A DNA stretch of 64,000 nucleotides from Bacteroidota bacterium (GTDB lineage Bacteria; Bacteroidota; JABWAT01), in contig JAFLBE010000011.1 of NCBI GenBank assembly GCA_017303995.1, forward strand, positions 27,463 through 91,462, read 5' to 3'. The notes beneath the pieces were generated by a model. That model saw nothing but the letters and a program-made list of their open reading frames with translations, had not been told where the DNA came from and did not search any database. Shown here piece by piece: positions 41,872 through 50,383 of the stretch. The position numbers and the translations under genes were made by a program. Each line of letters starts with the position of its first letter. The stretch's first letter is position 1.

Positions 41872-44202
41872 ATGAAACGATTTCTTGTTTATTTCCTTTT
41901 ACTCACAGGCGGATCTATGTTGATTTCCTGTTCACCAAAAACAGAACCCAAAAGTCTTCTTGATGGAATGGGTATGCCGGTAGCGGTTGAAGAAAACCGG
42001 GAAATTGCCTGGACGGATAAAAAGTCGGGATATTACTATACCCAAACTCATCTGACAGAAACAGGTTGGTTTTCCGGATGGAATGTTTCGACTCACCGGG
42101 TTTTCAGCGATTATTCTCTTTCTGTAGACGGAAAAATTTTGAACCGTAAAGATGCAGACGTTACTGTTTTCCCTGACCGGATGGTGCGCCAATTTCCTGC
42201 CGGAAAAGAAATCTTCAGACTTTTTGATGATCAGCCTGTACTTGGGATATTTCTTGATGACATTTCAGGTAAAGAAACCGGACTTTTACTAAAGGGCGAT
42301 CTGAAATTCATTTCAATTAAAAATGAAACCGCACTTTTTTCAACAGCAGACCCTCGTGGGTGGTTTCTGGCTGTTTCGACATTGAACGGTTCCCAGTTTT
42401 CCAGCACCGACTCTTCAGGAAAAATCTGGCTTTCAACTGAGAAATCGGGTGGCGGTTTTCTGATTGGACTTGATTCAACTGAAGTTGCCGTTTCTGCACT
42501 TCTTGATTCTGCCAGGAAAAATCATCAGTCCTGGGTTGCTTCCCGTCGTGACAGAATGGAAAACCTGCTCACATCCAACTTTTTCAAATCGAATGACCCC
42601 CATCTGGATCTGGCACTTCGCTGGAATATTTTATCGCTCGATGCCCTCATCACCCGGCAAACGGGATACGGCATCTATGCGGGACTTCCCTGGTTTAACG
42701 ATTACTGGGGCCGTGATATGTTTATCTCACTTCCGGGAACGGCTTTGGTAACCGGACAGTTTGATGTTGCCCGGAAAATTTTGCTGTCCTTTGCAGACTA
42801 TCAGAATAAGGATGAAAAATCACCGTTTTACGGACGGGTTCCCAATCGTGTGCGGCCTCAGGATATATTGTATAATACAACCGATGGTACACCCAGATTT
42901 ATTATTTCACTGATGGATTACATCAGGTATTCCGGCGATACATCACTGGTGAAGGAACTGTATCCCGTCATTAAAAGAAGTATTGAAGGTCCGCTGAAAT
43001 ATTGGGTGGATGAAAATGGGTATCTGACCCATGATGATGCAGACACCTGGATGGATGCCAAAATTGACAACAAAATTCCCCTTTCTCCCCGTGGAAACCG
43101 GGCCAATGATATTCAAACGTTGTGGTACGATCAGCTTCTCGCCGGTGTAAGATTTGCACAATTGTCAAATGACAGGGAATCAGCAGAAAAATGGCAGAAG
43201 GTCGCAGATAAACTGAAATCCCGGTTTCTGAACGATTTCCTGAATCCGGCCATTCCGGCCTTGGCTGACCGGCTCAGAAAAAATGGCACAGCTGATTTTT
43301 CTTTTCGCCCGAACCAGTTATTTGCGCTTGATTTTATTACAAAGGATAGTTTAAAATGGGTTTTGACACGGAAGACCTGGGAAGAACTGGTTTACCCGTG
43401 GGGAGTAGCGTCGCTTAGTCAGACTGACGCCAATTTTTATCCGTATCACACCGGATGGGAACATTATCCTTCGAACTTTCACAAAGATTGGGCTTACCAC
43501 AACGGTACGGTTTGGCTTTGGAATAACGGCATTGCCATGCAGCGAATGCTGGAAGGTTTTCAATATAATCCTGCCTACGAACTTTTCAGCTCGATGTCAA
43601 AACGGACCTTGAATGCACCCGGCGCAGTTGGAGCTCTGAGTGAATTAACTGATGCGTTACCTCCAAAAGATGCAAAATTACCAAGACTGTCGGGTACTTT
43701 TTCCCAGGCCTGGTCAATGGCAGAATATCTTCGGGTTTGGTATCAGGGTTTTCTTGGAATTCAGCCGGATGCTTTAAACAAACAGGTTATTCTTCAACCT
43801 CAACTGCCCGATTCCATTTTCAGCATGGATTTTCAGGTTCCGTTATTTTCCGGAATTCTAAAGGGATCTTTTCACCGGACGGCAGATGATTTAAAATTTA
43901 CGCTGGAACCTGACAGCCTGACTTCCGACGTCACCCTGATCATTAAATTTCCGGGATTTGAACCTGTTCCTGTGGTCATGTATGCAGGTGAAAAATTGCT
44001 TCTCAACGTGCAGAAAAAGGAACTTTCAGTTAAGTTATTTGATACGCTTGGGGAAGTCAGAGCGGAAAATCTTTTATTCAGAGTCAAACCTGACGAAGAC
44101 CGGATTGAACTCGCAAAACGGATTTTCAAAGATGTTCAGTTTGCTAAACCACTTGTCCCAACTGATTATTCAAGGATGCAGCAAGCTCCGGTCTGGAAGT
44201 AA
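41872..44202 (+). CDS. Amylo-alpha-1,6-glucosidase-like lipoprotein (GDE_C)
   Basis: A 776-residue exported lipoprotein (KRFLVYFLLLTGGSMLISC, lipidated Cys near 20). The C-terminal two-thirds is an (alpha/alpha)6 barrel of the glycogen-debranching type: WFNDYWGRDMFISLPG, DADTWMDAKIDNKIPLSPRGNRANDIQTLWYDQLL and a YHNGTVWLWNNG motif. The N-terminal part (about 30-250) would be the GDE_N-like beta domain. Being lipid-anchored, it should act in the periplasm or at the cell surface on branched alpha-glucans, complementary to the cytoplasmic GH13 enzyme transcribed divergently. Start is ATG at 41872, beginning the signal; earlier in-frame starts would give a long non-signal leader. Confidence 0.87.
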   Translation: MKRFLVYFLLLTGGSMLISCSPKTEPKSLLDGMGMPVAVEENREIAWTDKKSGYYYTQTHLTETGWFSGWNVSTHRVFSDYSLSVDGKILNRKDADVTVFPDRMVRQFPAGKEIFRLFDDQPVLGIFLDDISGKETGLLLKGDLKFISIKNETALFSTADPRGWFLAVSTLNGSQFSSTDSSGKIWLSTEKSGGGFLIGLDSTEVAVSALLDSARKNHQSWVASRRDRMENLLTSNFFKSNDPHLDLALRWNILSLDALITRQTGYGIYAGLPWFNDYWGRDMFISLPGTALVTGQFDVARKILLSFADYQNKDEKSPFYGRVPNRVRPQDILYNTTDGTPRFIISLMDYIRYSGDTSLVKELYPVIKRSIEGPLKYWVDENGYLTHDDADTWMDAKIDNKIPLSPRGNRANDIQTLWYDQLLAGVRFAQLSNDRESAEKWQKVADKLKSRFLNDFLNPAIPALADRLRKNGTADFSFRPNQLFALDFITKDSLKWVLTRKTWEELVYPWGVASLSQTDANFYPYHTGWEHYPSNFHKDWAYHNGTVWLWNNGIAMQRMLEGFQYNPAYELFSSMSKRTLNAPGAVGALSELTDALPPKDAKLPRLSGTFSQAWSMAEYLRVWYQGFLGIQPDALNKQVILQPQLPDSIFSMDFQVPLFSGILKGSFHRTADDLKFTLEPDSLTSDVTLIIKFPGFEPVPVVMYAGEKLLLNVQKKELSVKLFDTLGEVRAENLLFRVKPDEDRIELAKRIFKDVQFAKPLVPTDYSRMQQAPVWK

Positions 44203-44255
44203 GGGATGAGGGTTGATTTCAGTTTTCCGCTGACTTAAACCGGTGGTTGCATTTT

Positions 44256-44283
44256 CCCCATCCCTGCGTCAACAGGGGTGGGG
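44256..44283 (+). terminator. Terminator-like hairpin after the GDE-like gene
   Basis: CCCCATCCCTG and CAGGGGTGGGG pair over 10 of 11 bases around a 6-base loop and are followed by TTTAATT, 54 bases after the stop. Confidence 0.5.
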
Positions 44284-44590
44284 TTTAATTACTATGGTAA
44301 GTTCTCCTTTTGTTTATTTTTGTCTTCCTTTTAAAATGCATTTTCCTTTCCGCGTTTTCTGTGTTTTCTGTGGTGGAAAAAGCATTTTTATTTCCTCCCG
44401 TACTTCGAGAACCTCAGTGACCGGACGGGGTGATTATTTCATATTGGGTATCGTGGACGGGCGGTTGGGGTTCATGGGTTCTGTATTTCTATAAACATAT
44501 CACCCCGTCGGGGTGTGGAACCAATCCGAATTTCATTGACAATTATTTTAACATCCTGTCTATCCTGAATATCCCTGTTCAAATACGATT

Positions 44591-44608
44591 ACCGACCGGG
44601 AGGTCGGT
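44591..44608. repeat. Third copy of the CCGACC/GGTCGG palindrome
   Basis: ACCGACC, GGGA, GGTCGGT. The core equals that in the arms of the 150-bp element at 18207-18356. Confidence 0.6.
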
Positions 44609-44717
44609 GGTACAAAAAAATCAACATCCCCCATCCGGCTAAAGCCGGATTTCCCCTCCCGAAAGTATTTGATATCTCCGCTTCGCTCGGTTTACAATTT
44701 ACCATTGAACATTCTGT

Positions 44718-44752
44718 CTTAGTCCTTTTACCTTATGCCTTAGGCCTATTTC
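44718..44752. repeat. Heptad array (CTTATGC type)
   Basis: Five units in exact phase: CTTAGTC, CTTTTAC, CTTATGC, CTTAGGC and CTATTTC. In reverse complement it matches the ATAAGGC family at 50187-50256. It ends 4 bases before the sensor-kinase stop codon. Confidence 0.55.
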
Positions 44753-44756
44753 CCCC

Positions 44757-47612
44757 TCATTTCCGCAAAACTTCTTCCAAAATTGCAGATAAATCTTCAA
44801 CCCGGTACGGTTTCGCAAGAATTCCCGAAAATCCGAACGATTTAAAATCAGCCATAATCGGATCATTGGCATAGCCACTTGAAACCAATGCCTTCACAGT
44901 TGGGTCGAGTTTTTTCAATTCCATGATCGTTTCACGCCCGCCCATGCCACCCGGGATGGTCATATCCATTATAACCAGATTGAATTTATTTTGCTGGGCA
45001 AGCGATTCCCGGTAAACATCAATGGCCTCAATTCCATCAGAAACTGCGACCACATCAAATCCCAGATAATCGAGTATTTCAGTTAACAGATGCCTAATCA
45101 TTTGCTCGTCATCCATGACAAGAATTCGACCTGAACCCAATACCTCTGTTTTCTTTACCGGCCTTTTCAGTCTTCCCGTCAGCTTTTCTGAGGCAGGCAG
45201 ATAAACTTTAAACTCAGTTCCAACACCCGGTTCAGACGTCACCGAAATAGCGCCATCATGTTTTTTAATAATAGAATAACTGGTTGCAAGACCCAGACCG
45301 GAACCCATTTTTTTGGTTGTAAAATAAGGGTCAAAAATATTTGACAGGTAAGTTTCGGGGATTCCGATTCCCTGATCAGAAACCTGAATACACACATATT
45401 TGCCTGGTTTGATTGCGAGAATCCGGGCGGAATCTTCGTCCATCAGAATATTATCCGCCTGCAAATGAACGGTTCCACCGGAAGGCATAGCCTGAACTGC
45501 ATTTAAAACCAGATTATTGATGACCTGGTTGATCTGGCCTTCATCAATTTCTGCCGGATAGAGTTTTTCATCAATATCGAATTCCAGTTTACAGGCCGTT
45601 CCTCTTACTATGAAATTGGCAGATTCTTTGAGCAAATCGATCACAGAAGCCGTTTGTCTGACGGGAGTTCCGCCTTTTGAAAAAGTAAGCAACTGTTGGG
45701 TAAGTTCTCTTGCCTTAAGGGTTGCCGACTCTGCTTCTTTGAGTAGCTGATCCATCCTGTTAAGTTGATTTTTCTCCATAGACATACGGGTAAGTGAGAT
45801 GTTACCAAGAATTGCTGTGAGAAAATTGTTGAAATCGTGCGCAATTCCGCCCGCAAGAATACCAAGTGATTCAATTTTTTGATTTTTCAGACGTTCTGCC
45901 TGCATCCGCCGACGGTCGGTAATATCCCTGAAGACAAGAACAGTTCCGATCAGATCGCCATCCGGATCAGAAACTGCCGAGGTTGAATCGGCAATAATCA
46001 GTTTGTTCCGGTCCAGATTAATAAGGCAAAGATTGGAATCCTTTTTAAACTCAGCTTCTTTTCTGAGGATTTTATGAACGGGATTTTCTTCAGGTTCGCC
46101 TGTGAGCTCATTAATCAGGGTCATGACTGAATCTATGGATTCTCCAAGTGCCTGATCTGCCTTCCAGCCGGTAAGTTGCTCGGCCATTTCATTGAAAATG
46201 ATAATCCGTCCGTGGATGTCTGTAGATATTACAGCATCCGCAATTGATTTCAGCGTGGTTGAAAGCCGTTCCTTTTCTGCAGATAAGGCATGTTCAGCCT
46301 TTTTCCGTTCGGTAATATCACGGGCAATTCCCTGAATGGCTACAGGTTGATTGTCTTCGAAAAGCAGACGGGTATTCAGTTCAAGCGGAATTAAACTGCC
46401 GTCTTTTGCCAGAATTTCAATTTCATAAATCAAAGCCGGCAGATCATTCAGAATCTGTTTGGTTGTCATGTGTCTGACCAGATTCAGATAATATCCGGGG
46501 AGTATTTTACTGATGGATTCACCGGTAAGTTCTTTGCGGGTGTAGCCCATTAACTTTTCACCAGTTTCGTTCAGTGAAATGAAATTTCCATTCAAATCAT
46601 GGATGTAAATGATGTCATTTGCATGGTCAAAAAGCTCCCGGTACATCATTTCACTTTTCTGAAGTGAATGTTCGGCCTGTTTCCGTTCGGTAATATCAAA
46701 TGCCGTCCCAAGTGCGGCCGTTTTTCCACCAAACTGAATCATACCGGACGTAAAATCGAGCCATCGCGTATCTCCGTTTTTTGTCCGGATAACAAATTCA
46801 TACCGGTTGGGTACCTTTTCTCCACGCTGACGTGCAAGTCCGCGCTGTTTTACCAGTTCAGCATAATCGGGATGAACAACATCCCAGAAGTTCAGTCCGA
46901 GCATTTCTTCCTGCGAGTAGCCGGTAAGTTCACAGGCCATTGGGTTCACATAAACAAAAACAGGCCCCTGATATATAAAAATAGCTGTTGCTGCTGTTTC
47001 TGAAAGGGATCTGAATTTTTCTTCGCTTTCTATAAGAGCTATTTCTGTGTTTTTTCTGATCATAGCAGAAGCAATCATATTAGCGGCGAGCTTGAGAATG
47101 TGAATATGGTATGCTGAAAATGTTTTTTCAGTTTTTACCGAATCAAGACCCATAAAACCAATGAGATTGTTCTGATAGGTTAACGGAACGGCTAATAGTG
47201 ACTTGATGCCCTGTGCCGAAAGAGCTTCCTTCAGCATTTCATCCTGTCCTGAAAGGTCAGAGACTTTTTCAATGAAAAATTCTTCAAACCGGTTTAATCG
47301 TTCCATCCAGCCGGGAAAATCAGCAGATTGTAAATCCTGCAGATTGGTTAATTGGGGGTCGATTTCAGGTGCACACCATTCGTGGGTATTCGACATGAGG
47401 GTTTTGTCGTGATTAAACCTGAAAATGTAACATCTGTCAACCTTCAGCAGTTCACCTGTAAGCCGTAGGGCATGATGCAGATTATCATCAATTTCATTTG
47501 GCGTGAGGTTGATAAATTGGTTTGAAAGGTCAACAATCACCTTTAAAAACTGGATTTCACCTTCCTGGTTTAAGTTTGACTGATCAGGATGATTTAAGTG
47601 CGTGTCTTGCAT
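44757..47612 (-). CDS. Hybrid sensor histidine kinase (GAF-PAS-PAS-PAS-HK-REC)
   Basis: A 951-residue soluble hybrid kinase with no membrane segment. The order is a GAF domain (about 25-185; RCYIFRFNHDKTLMSNTHEWCA and LLAVPLTYQNNLIGFMGLDSV), three PAS domains (about 195-315, 320-440, 445-570, each ending in an ITERK/ITDRR linker), a histidine kinase core with the phospho-histidine near 592 in GGIAHDFNNFL, an ATPase domain (DQGIGIPETYLSNIFDPYFTTK), and a C-terminal receiver with D near 884 in LVIMDMTIPGG. Such proteins sense intracellular or redox cues and feed a phosphorelay; no dedicated output gene is adjacent, so the partner is unlinked. Confidence 0.92.
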   Translation of the reverse strand: MQDTHLNHPDQSNLNQEGEIQFLKVIVDLSNQFINLTPNEIDDNLHHALRLTGELLKVDRCYIFRFNHDKTLMSNTHEWCAPEIDPQLTNLQDLQSADFPGWMERLNRFEEFFIEKVSDLSGQDEMLKEALSAQGIKSLLAVPLTYQNNLIGFMGLDSVKTEKTFSAYHIHILKLAANMIASAMIRKNTEIALIESEEKFRSLSETAATAIFIYQGPVFVYVNPMACELTGYSQEEMLGLNFWDVVHPDYAELVKQRGLARQRGEKVPNRYEFVIRTKNGDTRWLDFTSGMIQFGGKTAALGTAFDITERKQAEHSLQKSEMMYRELFDHANDIIYIHDLNGNFISLNETGEKLMGYTRKELTGESISKILPGYYLNLVRHMTTKQILNDLPALIYEIEILAKDGSLIPLELNTRLLFEDNQPVAIQGIARDITERKKAEHALSAEKERLSTTLKSIADAVISTDIHGRIIIFNEMAEQLTGWKADQALGESIDSVMTLINELTGEPEENPVHKILRKEAEFKKDSNLCLINLDRNKLIIADSTSAVSDPDGDLIGTVLVFRDITDRRRMQAERLKNQKIESLGILAGGIAHDFNNFLTAILGNISLTRMSMEKNQLNRMDQLLKEAESATLKARELTQQLLTFSKGGTPVRQTASVIDLLKESANFIVRGTACKLEFDIDEKLYPAEIDEGQINQVINNLVLNAVQAMPSGGTVHLQADNILMDEDSARILAIKPGKYVCIQVSDQGIGIPETYLSNIFDPYFTTKKMGSGLGLATSYSIIKKHDGAISVTSEPGVGTEFKVYLPASEKLTGRLKRPVKKTEVLGSGRILVMDDEQMIRHLLTEILDYLGFDVVAVSDGIEAIDVYRESLAQQNKFNLVIMDMTIPGGMGGRETIMELKKLDPTVKALVSSGYANDPIMADFKSFGFSGILAKPYRVEDLSAILEEVLRK

Positions 47613-47726
47613 GAAGCTTTCCGAAGTTATTTTCAGTTAAAAGTACAAAAAAATTTCCAGTTGGATGGTTAGAAGTGCTATATTTGAGTATCGCAATCTT
47701 AAAATGCCAGTGACAAGGGAAAATGC

Positions 47727-47814
47727 AGGTTACGGGTCACATATTACGGGTTACGGGTAATAACAGAAGTCATTCTTCCGTAAAACGTATCCCGTATGGC
47801 GTACGACGTACAGC
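47727..47814. repeat. Two adjacent heptad arrays upstream of the aminotransferase
   Basis: Reverse-type units AGGTTAC, GGGTCAC, ATATTAC, GGGTTAC, GGGTAAT (47727-47761) are followed by forward units GTAAAAC, GTATCCC, GTATGGC, GTACGAC, GTACAGC (47780-47814), both in exact 7-base phase. The reverse complement of the first block shares the order GTAATAT, GTGACCC, GTAACCT with the array at 21612-21632. Confidence 0.65.
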
Positions 47815-47819
47815 TTGTC

Positions 47820-47839
47820 ATCCCGAAAGTGTTCGGGAT
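47820..47839. repeat. CCCGAA...TTCGGG palindrome
   Basis: ATCCCGAA and TTCGGGAT face each other across AGTG. Relatives are at about 13213, 14019, 35850 and 50328 in other gaps. Confidence 0.6.
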
Positions 47840-47853
47840 CTTCGTTTCACTCG

Positions 47854-47881
47854 ACTTATAACTTATCACTTATCACTAACT
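47854..47881. repeat. Heptad array abutting the aminotransferase start
   Basis: Units ACTTATA, ACTTATC, ACTTATC and ACTAACT run up to the base just before the ATG at 47883, leaving no room for a Shine-Dalgarno sequence. Confidence 0.55.
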
Positions 47882-47882
47882 T

Positions 47883-48980
47883 ATGTCTCTCGTACCTCAT
47901 TATATCGAAAATCTGGAACCGTACAAAGCCGGCGGAACCATTGCGGAAATCCGCCAAAAGTACGGACTTGAGCGGATTATCAAACTCGCTTCCAATGAAA
48001 ATCCGTTCGGACCTTCACCGCTGGCGCAGAAAGCCATTGCTGAGCATATTCACGATCTGCACCGGTATCCTGATTCAGGCGGAATTGAACTTAGATCACG
48101 ACTTGCTGCAATTTATAAAATCAAAGTTGAAAATGTGGTAATTGGTTCCGGTTCTGAAGGAATCATGTCGAACATTATGCGAACGTTCCTGATGGATGAA
48201 GATGAAATCATCACATCGTCGGGTACATTTATTGGTTTTAAAGTACTCGCCAATGCTTCTGGTAAAAAAACAATCTACGTTCCACTGAATAATTACCGTT
48301 TTGAACTGAAAGCCATTCTGCCTTACATCAGTACAAAAACAAAAATCATTTATCTGTGCAACCCGAATAACCCAACCGGAACAATTTTTACCCGCGAAGA
48401 ATTTGATGAGTTTTACAAGCACGTTCCATCACGGGTTTTGATCATTCTGGATGAAGCTTATTTCGAATTTGCTGAAGAGTTTCCTGACTATCCTGACAGT
48501 ATGCATTACCGGTATGATAACGTGATCACACTCAGAACCTTTTCAAAGGCACACGGTCTTGCAGGAATACGGGTCGGGTATGGAATGGCACATGAACGCC
48601 TGATCGGTAATCTGATGAAAGTGAAACTGCCATTCGAACCGAATTCTCTGGCTCAGGCCGCTGCAGTTGCTTCCCTGGATGATACTGATTTTATCCGTCA
48701 CACTGTTGACACCAATCGTGTGGCAAGGGAGCAGTTTTATCAGCTTTTTACAGAACTGAAAATTCCGTTCGTGAAAAGTTATACCAATTTTGTAACCATT
48801 GATCTCGGACTTGAAACCCGGGTTCAGAAAATCCATCTGGCGCTGCTTGAAAAAGGAATTATGGTTCGTCCGCTAAAGGCTTTTGATCTTGGACAATGTC
48901 TGAGAATCACCACCGGCACCCCGGAAGAAAATCAGATTTTTATGGACGCATTTAAATCAGTGATAAGTGGTACGTGGTAA
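47883..48980 (+). CDS. hisC: HisC-family aminotransferase, probably for tyrosine
   Basis: A 365-residue class I/II PLP aminotransferase. It has LASNENPFGPSPLAQKA, CNPNNPTGTIFTREEF, ILDEAYFEF and the PLP lysine K222 in TFSKAHGLAGIRVGYG, typical of histidinol-phosphate aminotransferases. No other his gene is nearby; instead it heads a cluster with 4-hydroxyphenylpyruvate dioxygenase, homogentisate dioxygenase and a fumarylacetoacetase-like enzyme. HisC-like enzymes often accept aromatic amino acids, so here it likely converts tyrosine to 4-hydroxyphenylpyruvate. The ATG is preceded by a heptad array without a ribosome site, and the last codons (ISGTW, stop) are part of another heptad array. Confidence 0.88.
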   Translation: MSLVPHYIENLEPYKAGGTIAEIRQKYGLERIIKLASNENPFGPSPLAQKAIAEHIHDLHRYPDSGGIELRSRLAAIYKIKVENVVIGSGSEGIMSNIMRTFLMDEDEIITSSGTFIGFKVLANASGKKTIYVPLNNYRFELKAILPYISTKTKIIYLCNPNNPTGTIFTREEFDEFYKHVPSRVLIILDEAYFEFAEEFPDYPDSMHYRYDNVITLRTFSKAHGLAGIRVGYGMAHERLIGNLMKVKLPFEPNSLAQAAAVASLDDTDFIRHTVDTNRVAREQFYQLFTELKIPFVKSYTNFVTIDLGLETRVQKIHLALLEKGIMVRPLKAFDLGQCLRITTGTPEENQIFMDAFKSVISGTW

Positions 48981-48994
48981 GGGGTACGTTTTAC
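48960..48994. repeat. Heptad array overlapping the aminotransferase stop
   Basis: GTGATAA, GTGGTAC, GTGGTAA, GGGGTAC and GTTTTAC in exact phase; the first three units encode the last residues and the TAA stop of the aminotransferase. Confidence 0.6.
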
Positions 48995-49054
48995 AGAAAA
49001 ACGGCTCAATTTGTGCCCTCCGGAAATAACGAGAAAGCATGTACCAATGAAACT

Positions 49055-49101
49055 GTGACCCGTAACCCGTAATTGTGTAACCATTGTGACCAATGTAAAT
49101 A
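49055..49101. repeat. Heptad array before the HPPD gene
   Basis: GTGACCC, GTAACCC, GTAATTG are in phase, then GTAACCA, GTGACCA and GTAAATA follow with 1-2 base shifts, ending 10 bases before the ATG. Confidence 0.5.
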
Positions 49102-49111
49102 GAGAAAAACC

Positions 49112-50191
49112 ATGACTGACCCAAAAAACCCGCTTGGTATCATCCGGATTGACCATCTGGAATTTACCACCAACAATGCAGAGTCACTTCAGTCTTTGTT
49201 TCATGGTCTCGGCATGAAAATTACGGCAACCCGGAAATCTGGAAGTATGTCTCAATGGCTGATGCAGACTTCAAAAACCAATTTCATTATTTCCCATTCC
49301 AAAGAACGGGACTACAACCGTCAGTATCTTGACAATCATCAGGGTGGCGTTTCGGCAATTGCGTTTCTGGTGGATGATGCTGAAAAAGCTTTGGCTGAAG
49401 CTTTGAAGCGGGGAGCTCAGCAAAGACTTTCGCTTGAGATTTCCCAGCAGAAAGGCGGAGTTTACAGACGGGCAGGAATTCAGGGTTTTGGTGATGTGCT
49501 GAATATTTTTATTGAAAAAACTGATTTCCCTGATTTCGCCCCCGGTTTTTCGGCCTTTCAGGATACAGAAGCGTTAACAGGTGATGCCGATCCCGGTCTT
49601 ATCCATCTCGATCATCTAACCAATAATGTTCCTTTCGGTGAAATGGCAAAATGGGTGGATTTCTACAATCAGATTTACGGATTCGAAGCCGTTCGTTATT
49701 TCGAGATAAAAGGTGAAAAAACAGCACTCCGGTCAAAGGTCGTCCGTTCATCAAACAAACAAGTGACGATTCCCATCAATGAACCCTGGGGACCTGACGG
49801 AAACGATCAGATTACAGAATTTATCACCCGTCATAAAGGTGCAGGCGTTCAGCATATTGCATTGAGTTGTAAAGACATCATCAAAACAGTTAAAAGTCTC
49901 AGAAAAAATGGATTTGAGTTTTTAACTCCGCCACCCCATTCCTATTATGAAATGGTGCCGGGCCGGGTTCCGAATGTGAAAGAAAATCTGGCAGAGCTTG
50001 AGGCCAATTCCATACTTGTCGATGGTGATGAACATGGCTATCTGCTTCAGATTTTTACCAAAGATCAGATCGGACCTTCGTTTTTTGAAGTGATTGAAAG
50101 AAAAGGTCATGACGGATTTGGCGACGGAAATTTCCAGGCGTTATTCGATGCAATTGAAAGAGATCAGCTGGATAGGGGAGTGTTGAAGTAG
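49112..50191 (+). CDS. hpd: 4-hydroxyphenylpyruvate dioxygenase
   Basis: A 359-residue non-heme iron dioxygenase that turns 4-hydroxyphenylpyruvate into homogentisate. It has two VOC-fold halves; iron ligands are H168 (IHLDHLTNNV), H248 (GVQHIALSC) and E326 (PSFFEVIERKG), and the C-terminal gate helix GDGNFQALFDAIERDQ is present. Length and motifs are full. It is the second step of the tyrosine pathway encoded by this cluster. A degenerate AGAGAAAAACC leader precedes the ATG. The stop codon lies at the start of a ten-unit heptad array. Confidence 0.95.
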   Translation: MTDPKNPLGIIRIDHLEFTTNNAESLQSLFHGLGMKITATRKSGSMSQWLMQTSKTNFIISHSKERDYNRQYLDNHQGGVSAIAFLVDDAEKALAEALKRGAQQRLSLEISQQKGGVYRRAGIQGFGDVLNIFIEKTDFPDFAPGFSAFQDTEALTGDADPGLIHLDHLTNNVPFGEMAKWVDFYNQIYGFEAVRYFEIKGEKTALRSKVVRSSNKQVTIPINEPWGPDGNDQITEFITRHKGAGVQHIALSCKDIIKTVKSLRKNGFEFLTPPPHSYYEMVPGRVPNVKENLAELEANSILVDGDEHGYLLQIFTKDQIGPSFFEVIERKGHDGFGDGNFQALFDAIERDQLDRGVLK

Positions 50192-50256
50192 GCGTAAGGC
50201 ATAAGGTTTAAGGTGTAAGGGAAAAGGCATAAGCTATTAGCTGTTGGCTTTTAGGT
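50187..50256. repeat. Ten-unit heptad array (ATAAGGC type)
   Basis: Ten units in exact phase beginning at the HPPD stop codon: AGTAGGC, GTAAGGC, ATAAGGT, TTAAGGT, GTAAGGG, AAAAGGC, ATAAGCT, ATTAGCT, GTTGGCT and TTTAGGT. It drifts from an AAGG-type to an AGCT-type unit, joining two families seen separately at 44718 and 26466. Confidence 0.7.
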
Positions 50257-50327
50257 TATTACAAAACAGGTTTAATGTGTAAGCTTTTTTACAGGATTGA
50301 CTCTGTGTCATCCAGAGTGATCCCGAT

Positions 50328-50343
50328 CCCGAACGCTTTCGGG
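50328..50343. repeat. CCCGAA...TTCGGG palindrome
   Basis: CCCGAACGCTTTCGGG, a member of the palindrome family found in several other gaps. Confidence 0.5.
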
Positions 50344-50383
50344 ACGGGATTATTTCGAAGGATGGATTTTCCTTGTTTTTCCC

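Larger units (their letters stand above)
44203..44756. other. 554-base intergenic repeat island
   Basis: No gene is seen. It contains a terminator-like stem (44256-44283), the palindrome CACCCCGTCGGGGTG (44501-44515), a copy of the CCGACCGGGAGGTCGG palindrome (44591-44608), the palindrome ATCCGGCT-AA-AGCCGGAT (44633-44650), and a heptad array (44718-44752). The two genes flanking it converge. Confidence 0.55.
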
